From positions 407,494-471,493 of the forward strand of contig NZ_FXTH01000001.1 of NCBI RefSeq assembly GCF_900182555.1: a stretch of 64,000 nt of DNA. The letters run 5' to 3'. The notes under the pieces were generated by a model that was given only the letters and a program-made list of their open reading frames with translations, did no database searches and was not told the origin of the DNA. The translations under genes were made by a program, and so were the position numbers. The DNA is from Fodinibius sediminis. GTDB taxonomy: Bacteria > Bacteroidota > Rhodothermia > Balneolales > Balneolaceae. Shown here one piece after another: positions 35,005 to 44,798 of this stretch (positions within the stretch are counted from its first letter, which is position 1; every line of letters starts with the position of its first letter).

Positions 35005-35372
35005 CCTAAAATAATTTCTTCATCTCAAATTTGGTTTCTAAGCGGTGATATTTTCATTTAGCTTACCAAAACGTCGTAAAAAATCAGGTAACTTTTAGAA
35101 ATATTAGTAGAAAAGAAATCCGTGACGTAATTGACAGGCTTCCCGTCGACTATAAGTTATAGTTTTCTGAATATATTATGGAAAGCCTCTCCCCCGATGG
35201 CTCTGATATTAAGGAAGCTTGTAAGGATGAGGTTTAACGTCGCATCGACTTCGTTAATCAAGGCTCTTTCTGTTGCGCTCATTCCAAGCGAAGACTTATA
35301 TAACAAATTATCTCGCTTGTTTAAGACGAAAAGACGGGAGATACTCAGCAGCAATTCACCAATAAGGGGCCT
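35005..35372. other. Non-coding or decayed stretch after the activator gene
   Basis: No gene can be supported. Open frames exist on both strands between about 35130 and 35376, but neither gives a recognisable product. Together with the antitoxin gene that follows, this looks like decayed accessory DNA. Confidence 0.3.
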
Positions 35373-35570
35373 ATGACCTTAACAGAAGTCATAGAGGAAA
35401 TAGTAACCTATTCCGACACAAAACAGATTAAAATAAGAAAAACCATTCAAGAAACGCTCCGTCGACCCGATCGGGAGATTGAACAAGCTTGGGCCAATGA
35501 AGCGGAGCGAAGACTGGATGAGGTTGAGAACGGAGAAATTGAAACCATACCAGGCGAACGGAAATCATAG
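35373..35570 (+). CDS. Addiction-module antitoxin-like protein
   Basis: The 65-residue protein ends with 'EIEQAWANEAERRLDEVENGEIETIPGER', close to the pattern of 'putative addiction module component' antitoxins (PF09720-like), where 'WxxEixRRxxExxxGexxxipgeev' is typical. The expected RelE-type toxin does not follow: the next 300 bp contain no matching frame. It is probably an orphan antitoxin or a remnant. Confidence 0.55.
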   Translation: MTLTEVIEEIVTYSDTKQIKIRKTIQETLRRPDREIEQAWANEAERRLDEVENGEIETIPGERKS

Positions 35571-35866
35571 TAGATCAAATTCACCCTATGGGGGATAGGT
35601 ATTTTCACTTAAAAATTTTGAACGCCTTAGAAGCGAAATTTGGAAGCTGTTTTTTTGTTAGATTGGTAAAAATTCCAATTTAAGAGCAAAAGCCATGAAA
35701 AAGGAGGGAAAACCGGAGCGGGAGGGTTCCGAATTCAGCAAAGAGCAAATTGAAACAATCTGTGTAATCCTCATAATTAAGGGAAGGTAGGATAATTGAC
35801 GGAAAACTCCACTTTTAAAACCTCTTTCTAAGAATAAAGCCACAAGAAATTACAAAATTGTATTAA
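35571..35866. other. Gap with one doubtful 31-codon frame
   Basis: About 300 bp without a supported gene. A short plus-strand frame (35695-35790) encodes a charged peptide ending 'ICVILIIKGR' but has no recognisable relative. No terminator stands out. Confidence 0.25.
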
Positions 35867-37132
35867 TTATCTTGTTTTATCACCATACACTTTCATATAG
35901 ATATATAAAAAAAGAAAAGCAAAAGTAAGAAAAAGTGGGATAACTATAGTTGCTTCTATTACTTCAGGACCAGCGGCAATTTTAGCCTGAAGAAAAGCTT
36001 GTGCTTCACTGGTGCCGTCTGCAGCAGAACGGTAAACGTCAATATCAGCCCCTGTGGGTAAAGCTAATGCAATGAGTTTATCGTAATACTCACCCATAAA
36101 AAACATGTATACAGAAACAGAGAGAGTTCCCACACCTCCCAGTAAATTTAGTCCTAAAGCACCGGATTCAGGAATATTTTCAGAAACAAACCCTAACATA
36201 GTAGGCCAAAAATAAGTAACACCCAGCCCAAACACTATTGCCGCAATAAATATGGAATTACCGCTTAGGGTAGCCAATAAATATAGCCCTATTGTAGAAA
36301 AAACTGAAGATATCAATAACAATCCGGAAGGTGATATTCGAGTTACAATTGGTCCAGCTACTCCGCGTCCAAAAGCTTGAATAGCAGATATCAGTGCAAG
36401 AACTAAAATTGAACTATTAGTTACATTTTCTAGCAATACTCCTACCCATTGATTTATGAATAATTCCGTAACAGCGGTGCCTATCATACAAATAAACATA
36501 AAAATGAAAAGCGGTCTCAAAACAGCTCGATACATTTCTTTGGTAGGAACACCAGCGGATACACGTTCTGTAACTGGAACATCAAGCCTATAAAACATAT
36601 ATCCATATATAATAGTAGGTATAATCATCATAGCCATTTGCCATTCCCATCCCAAACTTACTTTGGCCATACCAAAAGAAATAAGCGTTCCAATTACTAT
36701 TCCACCTGGGAACCAGATATGAAAGTGATTTAATTTAGTTGTTTTGTTATCAGGATAGATAGTCGCTACTAAAGGATTCCCAGCTGCTTCCACAGTACCA
36801 TTTGCAACTCCTATAAATAGGGTAGAAATATATAAGCTATAAAATCCCGTTGAAAATATGGTAAACACAATTCCAACTAAATGTAAGAGGAAGGCAAATA
36901 TAAAAAGACGCTTCATACCTACAATATCCACAATCATTCCACCGACAACAATAGCTAATGGAAATCCCCAAAAAGCAGTACCTGCAATTAATCCCATTTG
37001 TGATGCATTTAGACGAAACTGTTCCATCAGATCGTACATAATACCCGCACGAATACCAAACGATAAGGATGTAACAAGTAAAGCTAGGCAACTAGCTATA
37101 AATAATTTATCTTGCTTGATTATCTTTTGCAT
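35867..37132 (-). CDS. MFS sugar transporter (FucP/GlcP-like)
   Basis: This 421-residue protein has about twelve hydrophobic segments. The early loop 'GGMIVDIVGMKRLFIF' matches the MFS loop-2/3 signature, and 'GNPLVATIYPDNKTTKLNHFHIWFPGGIVIG' resembles the FucP/nucleoside-symporter branch. It should carry a sugar across the inner membrane. It is the last gene of the sugar locus in transcription order, separated from the kinase gene by a decayed IS1595 element, so its co-transcription may now be broken. Length is typical. Confidence 0.8.
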   Translation of the reverse strand: MQKIIKQDKLFIASCLALLVTSLSFGIRAGIMYDLMEQFRLNASQMGLIAGTAFWGFPLAIVVGGMIVDIVGMKRLFIFAFLLHLVGIVFTIFSTGFYSLYISTLFIGVANGTVEAAGNPLVATIYPDNKTTKLNHFHIWFPGGIVIGTLISFGMAKVSLGWEWQMAMMIIPTIIYGYMFYRLDVPVTERVSAGVPTKEMYRAVLRPLFIFMFICMIGTAVTELFINQWVGVLLENVTNSSILVLALISAIQAFGRGVAGPIVTRISPSGLLLISSVFSTIGLYLLATLSGNSIFIAAIVFGLGVTYFWPTMLGFVSENIPESGALGLNLLGGVGTLSVSVYMFFMGEYYDKLIALALPTGADIDVYRSAADGTSEAQAFLQAKIAAGPEVIEATIVIPLFLTFAFLFLYIYMKVYGDKTR

Positions 37133-37192
37133 AGAATTTATTAGTAAATAAGTACTTTTTGTATAAATATAGTATCCAGTGTTAAATAAGAA

Positions 37193-37842
37193 GGGTCTAG
37201 TGATGCATAGGCTGATATAAGTCTTTGTAACATATTACTATGCAATGAATAACTAATGTTATAAGCGTTCAACACGAATCAATCGGGACTAAGTCTAAAT
37301 TTCGGCAATTGATTCGTTATTTTTCAATGGATTTTACGACCACAGATGCCGCTGAACTTACCGGTATTTCCCGACGGTCGGTCACTGATATTTACGGGCG
37401 GATTCGCCAGAAGATCGCCCGTTGGTCGGAGCAAGAAGCCCCACTGGCCGGAACCATTGAAGTTGATAAATCCTACTTTGGTACCAAACGTATTCCTGGC
37501 AAACGTGGTTGGGGGGGCGGAGGAAAAACGATTGTATTTAGGGTTTTTAAGTGCCAAGGTAAAATATATACGGGAATTGTCCCCGATGCTTGAAAAAAGA
37601 CACTTCAACGGGTTATACGAGGAAAAGTTGACCCGCAGAGCGTTATTCACAGCGACGGCTGGCATTGCTACGACGGACTGGTAGATGTCGGATATGACAA
37701 ACGCTACCGTGTTCAACATGGCGAAGATAAGTTTGCTAATTCGTCCAGTCATATTAATGGCATTGAATCTTTTTGGAGTTTTGCGAAGCGACGACTTTCC
37801 CAATTTAACGGGATCCCCTGAGGTGTTTGCTTCATAAGACCC
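37193..37842 (+). mobile_element. Decayed IS1595-family element with broken transposase
   Basis: Ends GGGTCTAGTGATGCATA (from 37193) and, inverted, GGGTCTTATGAAGCAAACAC (at 37842) flank a transposase frame. The protein reads 'GTIEVDKSYFGTKRIPGKRGWGGGGKTIVFRVFK', an in-frame TGA at 37591-37593, then 'VIHSDGWHCYDGLVDVGY' and 'HINGIESFWSFAKRRLSQFNGIP', then a second TGA. These are the DDE motifs of IS1595/IS1016-type transposases. The internal stop, missing C-terminus and absent zinc-ribbon N-terminus show it is dead. It sits between the MFS and PfkB genes of the sugar operon. Confidence 0.8.
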
Positions 37843-37879
37843 TTATTTAATAGGCTTTTCTTAGTAATTCTTCTCTCAA

Positions 37880-38782
37880 TTAATTGTCTTTTAAAAATTT
37901 GATATAGTCAGAAATTTCATAAGTAGGACAACCACCATTTTTACTAGCTATAAATGCACCCATAGCAGTAGCCCTTTTCAATATATCCTCAGGTTTTCTT
38001 TTGAAATAATGATCAGCAACAACAGATGCTAAAAAAGAATCCCCACAGCCAATCGTGTCGGATACATTGACTGATATACCGTCTGTATGATATGAGTTAC
38101 CTTGCGTATAATACGAAGCTCCCATGCCTCCTTTAGTAACAACAATATTCTGAATATTAAATACTTTTTGGACAAAAGAAATTTGTTCTCTTTCACTATT
38201 ATATCGGCCATCTAGCATTTTCTGTAAAAATTTAAGTTCAGACTGATTTATTTTGAGCAGGTCAGCCTTGGCTAGCAACTTTTCCAACAATTCATTTTCA
38301 TAAAAGGGGGATCTTAAGTTAAGATCAAGAACCTTATACTTAGCATAATTCAACAATTCGAATAGAGTATTTCTAGATACAGAATTGCGAGCTGACAAAC
38401 TTCCATAAATAAAATAGTCTGCCGCTTTTATTTCATTTATCATATCTTTATCCAATTCTATAAAATCCCATGCTGCAGGGTATACTATTTTATAGGCGAC
38501 CTCATCATTTTCATCTATATGAGCCCAAACCTGACCAGTAGAATTAACGGGATCAGATTGTAAAATAGATTTAACTCCCCAATTATCTATTACAATTTTT
38601 AGTTGCTCACCCAAAGGATCAGTGCCAATTTTGCTTATAATCCCTGCTGGAATCGTTAATTTTGTAAGATGATAAGCTACATTCAATGGGGCTCCTCCTG
38701 GATATTCTTCATATTCAGATAAAATATCCCATAAAATCTCACCGAAACAATATACTTTTGGGGTCTGAAAATCGGCATTCAT
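37880..38782 (-). CDS. PfkB-family carbohydrate kinase (fructokinase-like)
   Basis: The 300-residue protein starts 'KVYCFGEILWDILSEYEEYPGGAPLNVAYHLTKL', the ribokinase-family first signature, and has the second signature 'VNVSDTIGCGDSFLASVVADH' with the catalytic Asp (GCGDSF). It phosphorylates a sugar hydroxyl with ATP in the cytoplasm; bacterial proteins with this start are often fructokinases. It lies 30 bp downstream of the sugar isomerase gene. Motifs are intact. The exact sugar is not readable from sequence. Confidence 0.85.
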   Translation of the reverse strand: MNADFQTPKVYCFGEILWDILSEYEEYPGGAPLNVAYHLTKLTIPAGIISKIGTDPLGEQLKIVIDNWGVKSILQSDPVNSTGQVWAHIDENDEVAYKIVYPAAWDFIELDKDMINEIKAADYFIYGSLSARNSVSRNTLFELLNYAKYKVLDLNLRSPFYENELLEKLLAKADLLKINQSELKFLQKMLDGRYNSEREQISFVQKVFNIQNIVVTKGGMGASYYTQGNSYHTDGISVNVSDTIGCGDSFLASVVADHYFKRKPEDILKRATAMGAFIASKNGGCPTYEISDYIKFLKDN

Positions 38783-38812
38783 AATGCATTATTTATTATA
38801 AAGGATGATCCA

Positions 38813-39715
38813 TTAATCATCTGATACCGAATTCGACCAGTAATGGGATATTTTGTCTCTCAGGAAGGCAACACTCCGTTCCAGCTGGTCCATCCCTTCC
38901 ACCCCATCCTCAATACTTATCCACCCGTTAAATCCAGCCTTTTTTAATTCCCTGAAGATCGCATCGTAGTCGTTCAGCCCCTGGCCAATCTCCCCGTGGC
39001 TCAATCTGCGGGCATATCCCTCCACCCCTGATTCCTCTTTACGGAGATCTTCCAGCGTTCCTTCCGTCAGGTACCGGTCACTCGCGTGCATTGTTACAAC
39101 ACGATCCGAAACCCTGCGAAGGAGCTCGAGCGGATCCTCGCCAGCAAGATAGGTGTTGCTGGGGTCATAATTGACACCGAAATTCGGATGATGTATCCGA
39201 TCTACAAGTTCACAAAACACCTCCATCTTCTGGGCAAATTCAGGATACTCCCAGAAGTCGTCCTTGTAATGATTTTCCAATATGAGGGTAATACCCCGTT
39301 CGGCGGCGTATGGAAGACATGCCTTGATGCTTTCTGCCGCGAAATCCAGTCCCTCCCCCATAGACAATTCAGGGCGTCGCTGGCCCGACAAAACCCGGCA
39401 GTAGGAACCGCCCAGCTCATCTGTCATGTCGATCCAGTACTTCTGTTTTTCAATTTCTTTTTCCCGGAAGCCGGCATCAGGATGCGTGAAATCGGGTGAG
39501 CAGCACATCATGGGAATCTCTTTATCATGGCTGTGCACCTGACGGCGAAATTTTGCCCAGTTGGATTCATCGGCCATCTCCAGGAAACCGGAATACCATT
39601 CCAGGCCATCGACCTCCAGTTCTGCGGCAAGCGTAATCCACTCGGATACGCTCATCGTTCCATCTTTACATAGCTGTTGCATAAATGCTTTTGGAAATAC
39701 GGCTAATTTAGGCAT
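38813..39715 (-). CDS. Sugar phosphate isomerase/epimerase (TIM barrel, AP-endonuclease-2 fold)
   Basis: I take the ATG at 39715 ('MPKLAVFPKAFMQQL'), since the upstream in-frame extension runs into the SDR gene. The 300-residue protein has barrel motifs 'WITLAAELEVDGLEWY', 'ITLILENHYKDD' (metal-binding Glu), 'NFGVNYDPSNTYLAG', 'VVTMHASDRY' and 'GFNGWISIEDGVEG'. Such enzymes isomerise or epimerise sugars, and related ones act on 3-keto sugars. The gene lies 22 bp after the SDR stop in the sugar operon. Confidence 0.8.
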   Translation of the reverse strand: MPKLAVFPKAFMQQLCKDGTMSVSEWITLAAELEVDGLEWYSGFLEMADESNWAKFRRQVHSHDKEIPMMCCSPDFTHPDAGFREKEIEKQKYWIDMTDELGGSYCRVLSGQRRPELSMGEGLDFAAESIKACLPYAAERGITLILENHYKDDFWEYPEFAQKMEVFCELVDRIHHPNFGVNYDPSNTYLAGEDPLELLRRVSDRVVTMHASDRYLTEGTLEDLRKEESGVEGYARRLSHGEIGQGLNDYDAIFRELKKAGFNGWISIEDGVEGMDQLERSVAFLRDKISHYWSNSVSDD

Positions 39716-39737
39716 GGATTGGTGTTGGTTACAGTTC

Positions 39738-40535
39738 TCATTTTCCGGAAATGGTGCTCTCATCTTTTGGTGCGTTGCGGCCGATATACGGGTACTGCTC
39801 AATTTCCACAACCTGGCCTGAGACCGGCCCGCTCTCATCACTCAGCCAGTAAACAGCGGCAGCGGCCAACTCTTTGGGCCATAAAATACGACCGGCCGGA
39901 GCGTACATGGAGGGAATATTTTTGTACCAGTCGTCGGCTAATCCATGCTCCCGCTTGCGGGACGCTTCGTTTTCTGTAAGCACCCAGCCCGGGTTAATCT
40001 GATTGACCCGTACCCCCTCCTCCCGGAAAAGGACATCTCCAAGATTACGGGTCATCGTCATCATGGCCCCTTTGGACATACTATAGGCCAGCAAATCAGG
40101 TTCCCCGCTGTATGCGTTGACCGATCCGATATTAAGAATGCAGCCTTTCCTTTTACCAAGATGGGGCAAAGCAGCTTTAATAAGGGCAAAGGGCGCGGCA
40201 GCATTCACATCAAAGACCTGATGGAGGAGGTCTTTATCGGAACTATGAATGTTTGAGGATACAATCATCGCCGCATTATTGACCACCGCATCAAGCCGGC
40301 CGAAGGCCTCCAGCGCTGTTTTTACCAGGGCTTGAGGCATTTCGGGCTCGCTGATATCTCCTATACACGTGGCGACATGTTCCTTCCCCAGTTCATTGTG
40401 CAAATCTTTTCCCGCCTGGCGATTGCGCCCGTTAATCACCACCCGGGCGCCCTCTTCCACGCAACGCCTGGCAATAGCCTCGCCAATGCCAGTGGTACTT
40501 CCCGTTACGATAATTACTTTATCTTTTAATCTCAT
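39738..40535 (-). CDS. Short-chain dehydrogenase/reductase
   Basis: A 265-residue SDR with NAD(P)-binding 'IVTGSTTGIGEAIARR', structural 'NNAAM', the catalytic Ser in 'LNIGSVNAYSG' and 'YSMSK' (Tyr-x-x-x-Lys), followed by 'RVNQINPGWVLTE'. All catalytic residues are present. It should oxidise or reduce a sugar or polyol hydroxyl in the cytoplasm. It lies four bases after the zinc dehydrogenase stop, so the two genes are coupled. Substrate unknown. Confidence 0.86.
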   Translation of the reverse strand: MRLKDKVIIVTGSTTGIGEAIARRCVEEGARVVINGRNRQAGKDLHNELGKEHVATCIGDISEPEMPQALVKTALEAFGRLDAVVNNAAMIVSSNIHSSDKDLLHQVFDVNAAAPFALIKAALPHLGKRKGCILNIGSVNAYSGEPDLLAYSMSKGAMMTMTRNLGDVLFREEGVRVNQINPGWVLTENEASRKREHGLADDWYKNIPSMYAPAGRILWPKELAAAAVYWLSDESGPVSGQVVEIEQYPYIGRNAPKDESTISGK

Positions 40536-40539
40536 CGGT

Positions 40540-41571
40540 CTATACCGGTTTTAGAATACTTTTTACAATTTCACCGTTGTGCATTTTTTCAAAAGCGGTA
40601 TGCCATTCCGCGATTGGCCATATCCCCCCGATGATCGGCTTAACATCCAGTTGCCCGCTACCCATCAATGAGATCACCCGTTCCCATACCGGCCAGTTAT
40701 GGCTAAAGCTTCCCTGAAGCGTCACGTTCTTTTGGACCAGCGGGTCAAGCGAATACTCCAGTGGTTGTGGCCCCCATCCCACTTTGGTGATCTTGCCATT
40801 GGGTCGTACTAGCTGCAGGGCCGTTTGCAGGGTAGCGCTGACTCCCGCAGCATCAATAATACAGTCCGCACCAAACCCGTCATACCTGTTTGCCCACCTG
40901 GCCGCCTCTTCCTCCCCAATAATCGCCTTGCAGCCATATTGTTTAGCAATATCCAGGCGATGGCGGTCAGCCTCCAAGCCAACAACGGCTACCTGAGCTC
41001 CACAAATTTTGGCTACAGCGGCACATAAGATCCCAATCGTACCCGGACCAAGTATCATAACCCGGTCGCCGGGTTTAATGCGCGTGTTTTCAACCACGGC
41101 ATTGTAGGCCACGCTACATGGCTCCGTCAGGCAGGCATGCTCAAAAGAAAGGCCGGCAGGAATCTTGTGTAGACAACGGGCTGGCACCCGCACATAGCGG
41201 GTCATTGCTCCGTTGACTCCGTAGCCAAATCCCTTGCGGGTCGGATCGAGATTATACAGCCCCTGTCGGCTCAGCGGATTATCGGAATCAATGATCGCGG
41301 CCGTTTCACTGACAACCCGGTCACCCTCTTTCCAATTCTCGACCCCGCTCCCGACTTCTGCAACATGTCCGCCGAATTCATGGCCCAGCACCACGGGATA
41401 GTTGACGGGCCAGCTGTGGTCGGCGGTCCACTGATGCAAATCGCTGCCACAAACGCCTACATGCGATACCTCCAGCAGGACATCCTCTTCTCCTATGGGG
41501 GGTTGATCTATTTCACGAAGTTCAACAGCGCCTTTTTCAGGTGCATAATTAACAACTGCTGCTGTTTTCAT
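40540..41571 (-). CDS. Zinc-dependent alcohol/polyol dehydrogenase
   Basis: The 343-residue medium-chain dehydrogenase has the catalytic zinc site 'GVCGSDLHQW' and 'LGHEFGGHVAEVG', 'LTEPCSVAYNAV', and the Rossmann motif 'VMILGPGTIGILCAAVA' with an acidic residue after it ('GLEADRHRLDIA'), pointing to NAD+. The structural Cys cluster common in this family is missing, as in some sorbitol/idonate dehydrogenases. It probably oxidises a sugar acid or polyol. It sits mid-operon, 103 bp from the HUMPS gene. Confidence 0.85.
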   Translation of the reverse strand: MKTAAVVNYAPEKGAVELREIDQPPIGEEDVLLEVSHVGVCGSDLHQWTADHSWPVNYPVVLGHEFGGHVAEVGSGVENWKEGDRVVSETAAIIDSDNPLSRQGLYNLDPTRKGFGYGVNGAMTRYVRVPARCLHKIPAGLSFEHACLTEPCSVAYNAVVENTRIKPGDRVMILGPGTIGILCAAVAKICGAQVAVVGLEADRHRLDIAKQYGCKAIIGEEEAARWANRYDGFGADCIIDAAGVSATLQTALQLVRPNGKITKVGWGPQPLEYSLDPLVQKNVTLQGSFSHNWPVWERVISLMGSGQLDVKPIIGGIWPIAEWHTAFEKMHNGEIVKSILKPV

Positions 41572-41674
41572 AAAAAATGACTATAATATTCTGTTATAAA
41601 TCTAATTATACACGGCTTTTTGCAAAAGCCCTCTATTCGATCTCTTTGATTAGACACTCATATTTTGTCTATGG

Positions 41675-42379
41675 CTACTCGTTTATTATAACATCCTTAT
41701 AGGCGTGCACCTTTTCACATATCAGACGAAGTGAGCCCTCTAAATCACCCTCGGCCGTTTTAAACGCATCTGCGTCTATAGTCAATGGGGCTCCTAATAC
41801 CACGAGTGGAGCTCCATATTCCGGACATTGAACAGCCTGTTCAAGACTTAATCCCCCCACGGCCTGAACAGGCACATTTACCGCCTGAATAACTTCTTTC
41901 AGCTGGTCCATAGGGCTGGGCTTTGTTTTTCCTTGCGCAGCAATCCCTCGGCGCTCATCATAGCCAATGTGATGGATCACGTAATCGCAGCCCAAGGCTT
42001 CCAACCGCCGGGCCCCGGCTACCTTATCCGGGCAACCAAGATTATCCCCCATGACCTTGACTCCAAAGTCCCGGCCGGCCTGCACTACACATTTGATTGT
42101 TTCCTTGTGTGCCCGGGCCATCACAACTACATGGGTAGCTCCCGCTTTTGCCATCATTTCTGCTTCCAAATATCCCCCGTCCATGGTTTTCAGATCAGCA
42201 ACAATGGGCGTATCGGGAAAAGCTTCCCGAAGCTTGCGGACCCCATGAAGACCTTCTGCCAAAATTAACGGTGTCCCGGCCTCTATCCAGTCTACCCCGG
42301 CACGTAATGCTGTAGAAGCCGTTTCGAGGGCCTCATCAATATTAGTTAAATCAAGCGAAATTTGTACAATTGGTTTCAT
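41675..42379 (-). CDS. HUMPS-family decarboxylase/synthase (3-hexulose-6-phosphate synthase or keto-gulonate-6-P decarboxylase-like)
   Basis: I use the ATG at 42379 ('MKPIVQISLDLTNIDEAL'). The 234-residue protein has the OMP-decarboxylase superfamily strand motif 'PIVADLKTMDGGYLEAEMM' with Asp-x-Lys-x-x-Asp, and 'HHIGYDERRG' and 'VPVQAVGGLSLEQ' later in the barrel. In this family the Asp/Lys site binds Mg2+ and a keto-pentulose or hexulose phosphate. Whether it makes hexulose-6-phosphate from formaldehyde or decarboxylates a keto-gulonate phosphate is not decided; the sugar operon favours the second. Confidence 0.72.
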   Translation of the reverse strand: MKPIVQISLDLTNIDEALETASTALRAGVDWIEAGTPLILAEGLHGVRKLREAFPDTPIVADLKTMDGGYLEAEMMAKAGATHVVVMARAHKETIKCVVQAGRDFGVKVMGDNLGCPDKVAGARRLEALGCDYVIHHIGYDERRGIAAQGKTKPSPMDQLKEVIQAVNVPVQAVGGLSLEQAVQCPEYGAPLVVLGAPLTIDADAFKTAEGDLEGSLRLICEKVHAYKDVIINE

Positions 42380-42431
42380 TGATAAAATCAAATATTATAA
42401 TTACTAAATTTTTGTTTTTTAAAAAGCGTGG

Positions 42432-43088
42432 TCAATCATCAAGTGGTCTGACCTTGATATCCTTAAAATATATAACGCTATTCGGATCATGCCCCTGCAG
42501 TGCAAAGGTTCCACTCGACAGTATCCGATGTACGCGTTCTCCTTCACGCTCGGGATTTTCAGGTTCGGTATAATCTACCATTGTAATACCATTAATTTTA
42601 ACTATAACCCGATTGCTCTTTACCTTAATGTACTCAGTAAACCATTCATTATCTTTGACATACTGCTCCCTGACGTTCACAATATTATACAAACTACCGG
42701 TCCTTCTCCAATCCCTATGCGAATTATTCACTTGCACTTCATAGCCTTTTACCGGCCAGCCATCCGGTTTATATTCAGTATGAAAATAAATGCCTGAATT
42801 GGCCTGAGACCGAGTCATCACTCTGGCTTTTAACTCAAAATTTTCAAAATCATGATTCTCCACATCTCCCGCATAATACAAGTGCGCTCTGGGGCCCTCT
42901 ACTTTGATAGTACCATCTTCCACCGAAAAGGTCGAGGCATTTTCTCCCACTTTCCACCCATCGAGACTTTCTCCATCAAATAACGAAATCCATCCATCAT
43001 CCGATGAATCACTATTATTCTGACAAAATCCAACTTCGACTATTGCCAAACACAACAATGTCATTAAAAATAAACTAATTTTATTCAT
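42432..43088 (-). CDS. DUF1080 protein: exported 3-keto-glycoside hydrolase-like
   Basis: The 218-residue protein has a Sec signal (MNKISLFLMTLLCLAIVEVG) and then the DUF1080 start 'WISLFDGESLDGWKV'. Conserved elements 'NSGIYFHTEYKPDGWPVKGYEVQVNN', 'GSLYNIV' and 'GTFALQGHDPNSVIYFKDIKVRPL' match the concanavalin-like DUF1080 fold, now linked to 3-keto-disaccharide hydrolysis. It should act in the periplasm on an oxidised glycoside made by the GMC or Gfo/Idh enzymes of the same locus. It is a single-domain family member of the usual size. Confidence 0.84.
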   Translation of the reverse strand: MNKISLFLMTLLCLAIVEVGFCQNNSDSSDDGWISLFDGESLDGWKVGENASTFSVEDGTIKVEGPRAHLYYAGDVENHDFENFELKARVMTRSQANSGIYFHTEYKPDGWPVKGYEVQVNNSHRDWRRTGSLYNIVNVREQYVKDNEWFTEYIKVKSNRVIVKINGITMVDYTEPENPEREGERVHRILSSGTFALQGHDPNSVIYFKDIKVRPLDD

Positions 43089-43212
43089 GATCTTCTTTTA
43101 TGGTTATAATCTATTTCTTAAGTGGAATAAATGGGACGCAAAACTCATCGAGTTCCCCCACGATCAATCAGAAGGAGCGTCCGGCAAATTGTTTGTCACT
43201 TTTTAACCCGCC

Positions 43213-43228
43213 TCCCGAAAAATCGGGA
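43213..43228. repeat. Short perfect hairpin between DUF1080 and Gfo/Idh genes
   Basis: TCCCGA-AAAA-TCGGGA in the 186-bp gap is a perfect six-bp stem with a four-base loop. There is no T run in the direction of transcription. It may be an mRNA-processing or attenuating structure, or an intergenic repeat; I cannot tell which. Confidence 0.4.
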
Positions 43229-43274
43229 CAATTTCAGCATTGGGTGGAATGGTAAATCAAAGCCTCCACGTATG

Positions 43275-44741
43275 TTATACGCCTAAGGACCAACCATCTC
43301 GATAATCTCGTTTCACAAACCGGTTTGCCTCATCATAGTTGGTGACTTTCATATTGTCATTATCCCACAACAGCCGAATATTCGAACCTGGATAATAAGT
43401 ATGGATATCGCCATCCTCATCCTTACGCTGTTTGGGAATATCTGCGACCCGAATAGCCAGATTAGCCATCAATACCGCCTCGGTCAAAGGGCCGGATTTT
43501 TCAAAAGGAGCACTTAATTCCATGTTTCCATATCCGGCAATACATCCTTCTACCCACTGCGCATAGTGTCCATCGGCACCACCGGGTACCCGGTCAATTT
43601 TTTGCTCAATATTGACCTCTTCATTTCTTCTGAGAGGAATTAAACGAGGATTAGCGGCATATTCACTGGCCATCATCTTACCTTCTGTACCGATAAACAG
43701 TATGCCGCTATTGCCATCGCCAAATAGCTCTGTTGCCCCCAGTTCTTCGGGACGCTCGGGCTTGATGCCACCGTCCATCCAGTGAAATTTAACCGGTCCT
43801 TCAGTTTTGTCTGTTTTAGGAAACGTCAATATAGCATTACTTGAGGGAGGACAACTTTCCGGGAAGACTCCCCGATCCCAAAAATCGGTGTAAATGCTGC
43901 CTACGGTTGCCTGTACATCGGTTGCATATTTCAGATTTAGCACGCGAAAAGGGGCCTCCATTAAATGGCATCCCAGATCTCCCAGTGCACCAGTTCCATA
44001 ATCCCACCAACCGCGCCAGCTCCCGGGAATCAGGTTGTCAACATATTCTTTGTAGGGGGCCGTACCCAGCCACAAGTCCCAGTCCAGTTCATTGGGCACC
44101 GGTGGATTAACGGATGGCCAGGGTATTCCCTGGGGCCAGACCGGCCGGTTGGTCCAGCACTTTACCGTATGCACATCTCCGATAACTCCGGCATCATACC
44201 ACTCCTGCAATTGGCGTACACCGTCGCCCGATGCCCCCTGATTACCCATCTGCGTAACCACTTCATATTCTTTCGCTGCTTCTGTTAATTTACGAGCTTC
44301 ATAAATATCATGGGTCATCGGCTTTTGCACATACACGTGTTTACCCAGCTGCATAGCCGCCATCGCCATTACGGCATGGTTGTGATCGGGCGTGGATACC
44401 GATACCGCATCTATATGTTTGGCTTCTTTATCAAGCATCTCCCGCCAGTCCGTATAATATTTTGCATTGGGGAATCGCTTCCTTGACTCCACCGATTGCC
44501 GGTCGTCTACGTCGCATAAAAATCCTATCTCTGCTTTGCCACTCTCATAAAAATGACGCAAATCAGACCTCCCTTTCCCTCCGACTCCAATACCAGCTAT
44601 TACCAACTTATCGCTTGGAGCTCTATAACCTGAACCTCCTAAAACATGACGGGGTACAATGGTAAACCCGGCTGATGCTGCAGCTACCGTTTTAATGAAG
44701 TTCCTTCTCGAATTTCCCGGCTTCTTTTGTTCTTCTTCCAT
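43275..44741 (-). CDS. Gfo/Idh/MocA-family oxidoreductase with TAT signal
   Basis: The 488-residue protein begins with a twin-arginine signal ('NSRRNFIKTVAAASAGFTIV'). It then has the Rossmann region 'VIAGIGVGGKGRSDLRHF', 'VSVSTPDHNHAVMAMAAMQLGKHVYVQKPMTHDIYEA' (the EKP-like QKP motif) and a Trp-rich C-terminal domain ('SWRGWWDYGTGALGDLGCHLMEAP'). Exported members of this family oxidise or isomerise sugars with tightly bound NAD, often at C3. Its place beside the GMC oxidoreductase and DUF1080 fits a periplasmic 3-keto-sugar route. All motifs are intact. Confidence 0.87.
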   Translation of the reverse strand: MEEEQKKPGNSRRNFIKTVAAASAGFTIVPRHVLGGSGYRAPSDKLVIAGIGVGGKGRSDLRHFYESGKAEIGFLCDVDDRQSVESRKRFPNAKYYTDWREMLDKEAKHIDAVSVSTPDHNHAVMAMAAMQLGKHVYVQKPMTHDIYEARKLTEAAKEYEVVTQMGNQGASGDGVRQLQEWYDAGVIGDVHTVKCWTNRPVWPQGIPWPSVNPPVPNELDWDLWLGTAPYKEYVDNLIPGSWRGWWDYGTGALGDLGCHLMEAPFRVLNLKYATDVQATVGSIYTDFWDRGVFPESCPPSSNAILTFPKTDKTEGPVKFHWMDGGIKPERPEELGATELFGDGNSGILFIGTEGKMMASEYAANPRLIPLRRNEEVNIEQKIDRVPGGADGHYAQWVEGCIAGYGNMELSAPFEKSGPLTEAVLMANLAIRVADIPKQRKDEDGDIHTYYPGSNIRLLWDNDNMKVTNYDEANRFVKRDYRDGWSLGV

Positions 44742-44798
44742 GGTATTATACTCATAATTTATTTGTTGATTAATAACTAAGGGCCTTTACAAATCCAC

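Noticed and set aside
35131..35376. Hypothetical genes on both strands just after the activator
   Set aside because: Two overlapping frames compete with no domain evidence for either; I left the stretch unannotated.
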